64,000 bases of DNA, from positions 124,001 to 188,000 of the forward strand of contig NZ_JAFCWM010000007.1 of assembly GCF_049897565.1 (NCBI RefSeq), given 5' to 3'. Made by a program: the position numbers and the translations under genes. Positions 62,598 through 64,000 of this stretch are shown here, piece after piece. Under the pieces are notes generated by a model. It saw nothing but the letters and a program-made list of their open reading frames with translations. It ran no database searches and was not told the origin of the DNA. The stretch comes from JAFCUW01 sp049897565 (lineage in GTDB: Bacteria; Pseudomonadota; Gammaproteobacteria; Burkholderiales; Burkholderiaceae_D). How positions within the stretch are numbered: the stretch's first letter is position 1; each line of letters starts with the position of its first letter.

Positions 62598-63206
62598 ATG
62601 AAACTGTACTTCAGTCCCGGCGCCTGCTCGCTGTCCCCCCACATTGCCCTGCTCGAAGCAGGCCTGCCGTTCACCACCGAAAAGGTCAACATCCGCAAGC
62701 GGCTCACCGAGAGCGGCGCCGACTTCATGGCCATCAATCCGAAAGGATACGTCCCGGCACTGGAACTGGACAATGGCACCATCCTCACCGAAGGCGTGGC
62801 GATCACGCAGTACATCGCCGACCAGGCTCCCGACAAGCAGCTGACGCCGGCCCACGCTACCGCCGAGCACTACCAACTGCTCGAGTGGCTCAATTTCATC
62901 GGTACCGAAATCCACAAGAATTACAGCCCGCTGTTCAATCCGGCCAGCAGCGACGACGCCAAGGCCGGTGCGCGCGCGGCGCTGGCGAAGCGGTTTGCCC
63001 TCGTTGCCCAGCGCCTCGAAGGCCGCGACTACCTCATCGGCGAGCGCTTCTCGGTGGCCGATGGCTACCTGTTTACTGTCCTCAACTGGGCTGCCGTGGT
63101 CCAGTTCGATCTCGCGCCATACCCCGTGCTGCAGGCGTTTCACGCCCGCATCGCTGCCCGCCCTGCGGTGCAGCAGGCGATGCGCGACGAAGGCTTGCTG
63201 GGCTGA
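62598..63206 (+). CDS. Glutathione S-transferase (beta class)
   Basis: The 202-residue GST starts MKLYFSPGACSLSPHIALLEAG, with the beta-class cysteine at position 10. It has the thioredoxin-fold cis-proline in NPKGYVPALELDNG, then LTEGVAITQYIAD. The helical C-domain contains GRDYLIGERFSVADGYLFTVLNWA. It probably conjugates or reduces electrophilic metabolites in the cytoplasm; the exact substrate is unknown. It stands alone with a 132-base leader. Confidence 0.95.
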   Translation: MKLYFSPGACSLSPHIALLEAGLPFTTEKVNIRKRLTESGADFMAINPKGYVPALELDNGTILTEGVAITQYIADQAPDKQLTPAHATAEHYQLLEWLNFIGTEIHKNYSPLFNPASSDDAKAGARAALAKRFALVAQRLEGRDYLIGERFSVADGYLFTVLNWAAVVQFDLAPYPVLQAFHARIAARPAVQQAMRDEGLLG

Positions 63207-63245
63207 CCGGCGACCAGCGTAACGCTGTGGAGTAGAATCGGGGGC

Positions 63246-63794
63246 ATGACCTTCCACTGCGGCATTGCCCTCCTGCGCGGCATCAATGTCGGCCGCGCCA
63301 AACGCGTCGCGATGGCCGACTTGCGTACCTTGTTCGAAGAACTCGGCTTCACCGACGTGCGTACCGTCCTCAATAGCGGCAACGTCGTGTTCGGCAGTCC
63401 GGTGCATGCGCCGGCGCCGGCCGCCGCCGCCATCGAGGAGGCGCTGGTGCGCCGGCTCGGCGTCGCCGCGCGCGTGATGGTGCGTAGTGGCGAACAACTC
63501 GGCGCCATCGTCGCCGCCAATCCGCTGGTGGCGCAATCCACCGACCATGCGCGCCTCGTCACCTTCATCTTGTCCGATGGCAGCCACGCACCACTGCTTG
63601 CGCCGCTGGCCGAGCACGATTGGGCGCCTGGCGCGCTGGCAGTGGGCAAGGATGCTGTGTATGTCTGGTGTCCCGACGGCGTGCTCGACAGCGCGGCGGC
63701 TGCGGCCGTCAGCAAGGTGCTGGGTGACTCCACGACGGCGCGCAACTGGAATACCGTCACCAAGCTGCACGCGCTGTGCACGGCGCGCGGGTAG
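63246..63794 (+). CDS. DUF1697 domain-containing protein
   Basis: The 182-residue protein matches DUF1697: FHCGIALLRGINVGRAKRVAMADLRTLFEELGFTDVRTVLNSGNVVF at residues 2-48 (given as a span) and VYVWCPDGVLDSAAA, ending TTARNWNTVTKLHAL. The core motif LLRGINVG.. and the terminal ARNWNTVTKL are characteristic. Function is unknown. It begins 39 bases after the GST gene and may be co-transcribed. Confidence 0.93.
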   Translation: MTFHCGIALLRGINVGRAKRVAMADLRTLFEELGFTDVRTVLNSGNVVFGSPVHAPAPAAAAIEEALVRRLGVAARVMVRSGEQLGAIVAANPLVAQSTDHARLVTFILSDGSHAPLLAPLAEHDWAPGALAVGKDAVYVWCPDGVLDSAAAAAVSKVLGDSTTARNWNTVTKLHALCTARG

Positions 63795-63840
63795 CTGCGC
63801 GGGTAGCTGTACACCCTCGTGCTGCAGCGCGCCTTGCCGC

Positions 63841-64000
63841 TTACTTGAACTTTTCGCTGCTGTCGCGCGTTGCGCGGTAGCCGATCAGCACCAGCCCCAG
63901 CAGCATCATGGCGAACATTTCCGGTTCGGCCAGCTCGGATGTGGCCGACTGCAGCACGACAATGCCACCCGCGCCGCCCGAGGCCGGCAGGTTGGCCGCC
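63841..64000 (-). CDS. C-terminal end of a PEP-CTERM sorting-signal protein (partial)
   Basis: Only the last 52 codons are inside the window, ending at the TAA at 63841. They read ASGGAGGIVVLQ, then SELAEPEMFAMMLLGLVLIGYRATRDSSEKFK (quoted in two parts). The EPE motif, a roughly 17-residue hydrophobic helix and a basic or polar tail match the PEP-CTERM signal recognised by exosortase. The helix is followed by Arg but also by acidic residues, so the tail is somewhat atypical. The rest of the gene lies beyond the window. Confidence 0.7.
   Translation of the reverse strand, partial: AANLPASGGAGGIVVLQSATSELAEPEMFAMMLLGLVLIGYRATRDSSEKFK

Noticed and set aside
1..64000. tRNA, rRNA, CRISPR arrays, insertion sequences or prophage
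   Set aside because: I saw no cloverleaf-type sequence, regular spaced repeats, transposase or phage structural motifs on either strand.

Overview
The window is a stretch of bacterial chromosome with about 65% GC (estimated by eye). Gene content and order fit a betaproteobacterium of the Oxalobacteraceae type (Massilia, Duganella, Janthinobacterium and relatives). The indicators are accB-accC-prmA followed by a zinc-ribbon DUF3426 protein, the yqgE-ruvX-pyrR-pyrB-pyrC' block, a Pil-Chp cluster, a betaproteobacterial H-NS-like protein and a PEP-CTERM protein tail. Coding density is very high. Many neighbours overlap by 4 bases (ATGA, GTGA, TTGA), and several convergent pairs touch or overlap. 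I saw no rRNA, tRNA, CRISPR array, intact insertion sequence or prophage.

Layout. 1-6839 (minus): tlpA-like, aroQ, accB, accC, prmA, a DUF3426 protein and a PfkB kinase, with an unrecognised gene upstream. 6939-15495 (plus): mpl, an esterase, ubiC, an RNB ribonuclease, a TonB-like protein, aroE, mtgA, a small membrane protein and corA. 15508-19093 (minus): an Nramp-like transporter, hemL and a ThiD-like kinase, with rubredoxin divergent. 19474-28602 (plus): the twitching-motility chemosensory system pilG-pilH-pilI-pilJ-chpA. 28599-30068 (minus): phrB. 30247-34923 (plus): yqgE, ruvX, pyrR, pyrB, a pseudo-dihydroorotase and an acyltransferase, converging on apaH. 35898-42870 (plus): envelope sugar genes rfbC, rfbD, a WecA/MraY-type transferase, an H-NS-like gene, a phosphohexomutase, waaC and waaA. 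42918-43466: a YcxB-like protein. 43471-58444 (minus): a metallopeptidase, an acyltransferase, gmhB, glyS, glyQ, lnt, corC/ybeX, then an inserted island, then ybeY, ybeZ/phoH and miaB. 58445-59069: the only long gene-free stretch, AT-rich. 59070-62465: a small HTH-like protein, an HDOD protein with a small partner, and an orphan histidine kinase. 62598-64000: a GST, a DUF1697 protein and the C-terminal end of a PEP-CTERM protein.

How the genes work together. The window joins fatty-acid synthesis (accBC), peptidoglycan (mpl, mtgA), LPS core and surface sugars (gmhB, waaC, waaA, rfbCD, phosphohexomutase), lipoprotein maturation (lnt), translation and RNA maturation (glyQS, prmA, ybeY, ybeZ, miaB), pyrimidine synthesis (pyrRB plus a non-catalytic pyrC'), and surface sensing by type IV pili.

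Most notable. The normally contiguous miaB-ybeZ-ybeY-ybeX-lnt operon is split by about 4.2 kb (51356-55582). The insert carries an FAD oxidoreductase that appears to lack a C-terminal Rieske domain, and an RHS/YD-repeat gene truncated at both ends. The RHS remnant is followed by an out-of-frame tail with host-like codon use. Other oddities are a dihydroorotase homologue without its metal ligands, a ThiD homologue without its catalytic motifs, and an Nramp homologue without the canonical TM1 and TM6 metal-binding motifs.
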